Assembly: GCA_030749275.1 (NCBI GenBank)
Contig: JASMKJ010000045.1
Coordinates: 1-5,189, forward strand
Reading direction: 5' to 3'
Origin: Acidimicrobiales bacterium
GTDB taxonomy: Bacteria > Actinomycetota > Acidimicrobiia > Acidimicrobiales > Poriferisodalaceae
Length of the DNA stretch: 5,189 bases
The notes beneath the pieces were generated by a model that saw only the letters and a list, made by a program, of their open reading frames with translations, made no database searches and was not told where the DNA came from. The translations under genes were made by a program, and so were the position numbers. Below, one piece after another: positions 5,105 through 5,189 of this stretch; positions within the stretch are counted from its first letter, which is position 1; every line of letters begins with the position of its first letter.

Positions 5105-5189
5105 CTACCGTGTAGGGATATGGCTGAGGTTTGTAACCGAGGCAATCAAGTGTCCTGCAGGCAGCCTTTCCGCTGTCTCGTGGCAACGA
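5105..5189 (-). CDS. Possible C-terminal end of a minus-strand gene, cut by the right edge
   Basis: One minus-strand frame is open from the right edge for 27 codons and ends at TAG (5107-5105). The visible C-terminus reads ...ETAERLPAGHLIASVTNLSH and ends IPTR, a normal-looking amphipathic protein tail. It is followed at once by the hairpin at 5077-5098, and the nearest genes are on the same strand, both consistent with a gene end here. The stretch is short, and other frames are also open to the edge: a plus-strand frame from the ATG at 5120 gives 23 codons, and another minus frame runs to 5046. The call is therefore tentative. No family can be assigned. Confidence 0.33.
   Translation of the reverse strand, partial: RCHETAERLPAGHLIASVTNLSHIPTR

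Noticed and set aside
5154..5161. CCTGCAGG 8-bp palindrome
   Set aside because: A single short palindrome of this kind is expected by chance and has no context.
5120..5189. Plus-strand gene start at an ATG (MAEVCNRG...) open to the right edge
   Set aside because: Only 23 codons are visible, AGGG is two bases from the ATG, and the cysteine-rich product looks unnatural; the minus-strand reading with a stop and a following hairpin is preferred.
5041..5189. Riboswitch, tRNA, SRP or RNase P RNA at the right end
   Set aside because: Hairpins are present but none of the conserved sequence motifs of these RNAs could be matched.

Overview
The window looks like accessory or catabolic chromosome from a bacterium of moderate GC content (roughly half G+C by eye). 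Two features suggest an actinobacterium: a Baeyer-Villiger monooxygenase beside a two-domain VOC protein, and two divergent genes whose start codons sit exactly where a transcript would begin (leaderless promoters with TANNNT -10 boxes). An uncultured acidimicrobial or similar lineage is a reasonable guess, but nothing here proves it.

Layout from left to right. Bases 1-128 hold the first 42 codons of a minus-strand gene that runs off the left edge. Bases 129-456 contain no convincing gene but include an interrupted 28-bp palindrome. A nitroreductase-family flavoprotein lies at 457-1266 on the minus strand. A 67-bp divergent promoter region separates it from the only complete plus-strand gene, 1334-1981. 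That gene encodes a protein that looks like a degenerate PD-(D/E)XK nuclease fold followed by a zinc-ribbon-like four-cysteine module. It converges on a large Baeyer-Villiger monooxygenase gene (2027-3688, minus). Upstream of that lie a two-domain VOC (glyoxalase/methylmalonyl-CoA epimerase-like) gene (3794-4564, minus) and a small hypothetical gene (4674-4940, minus). Bases 4941-5104 hold a dyad and two hairpins. The last 85 bases may be the C-terminal end of another minus-strand gene.

The likely functional theme is oxidation of a ketone or ring compound. The monooxygenase would turn a ketone into an ester or lactone. The VOC protein upstream, on the same strand, may bind or process a related metabolite. 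The nitroreductase-family enzyme is a separate flavin redox enzyme with its own promoter. The substrate cannot be read from the sequence.

The items most worth a second look are: (1) the nuclease-like/zinc-ribbon protein, whose expected catalytic Glu and Lys appear to be His and Arg; (2) the mirror-image promoter pair that drives it and the nitroreductase, built on two perfect CGTAGCTA boxes; and (3) the VOC protein, which seems to have lost the usual metal ligands in both halves and to have a short second domain. No mobile element, CRISPR array, tRNA or rRNA was recognised.
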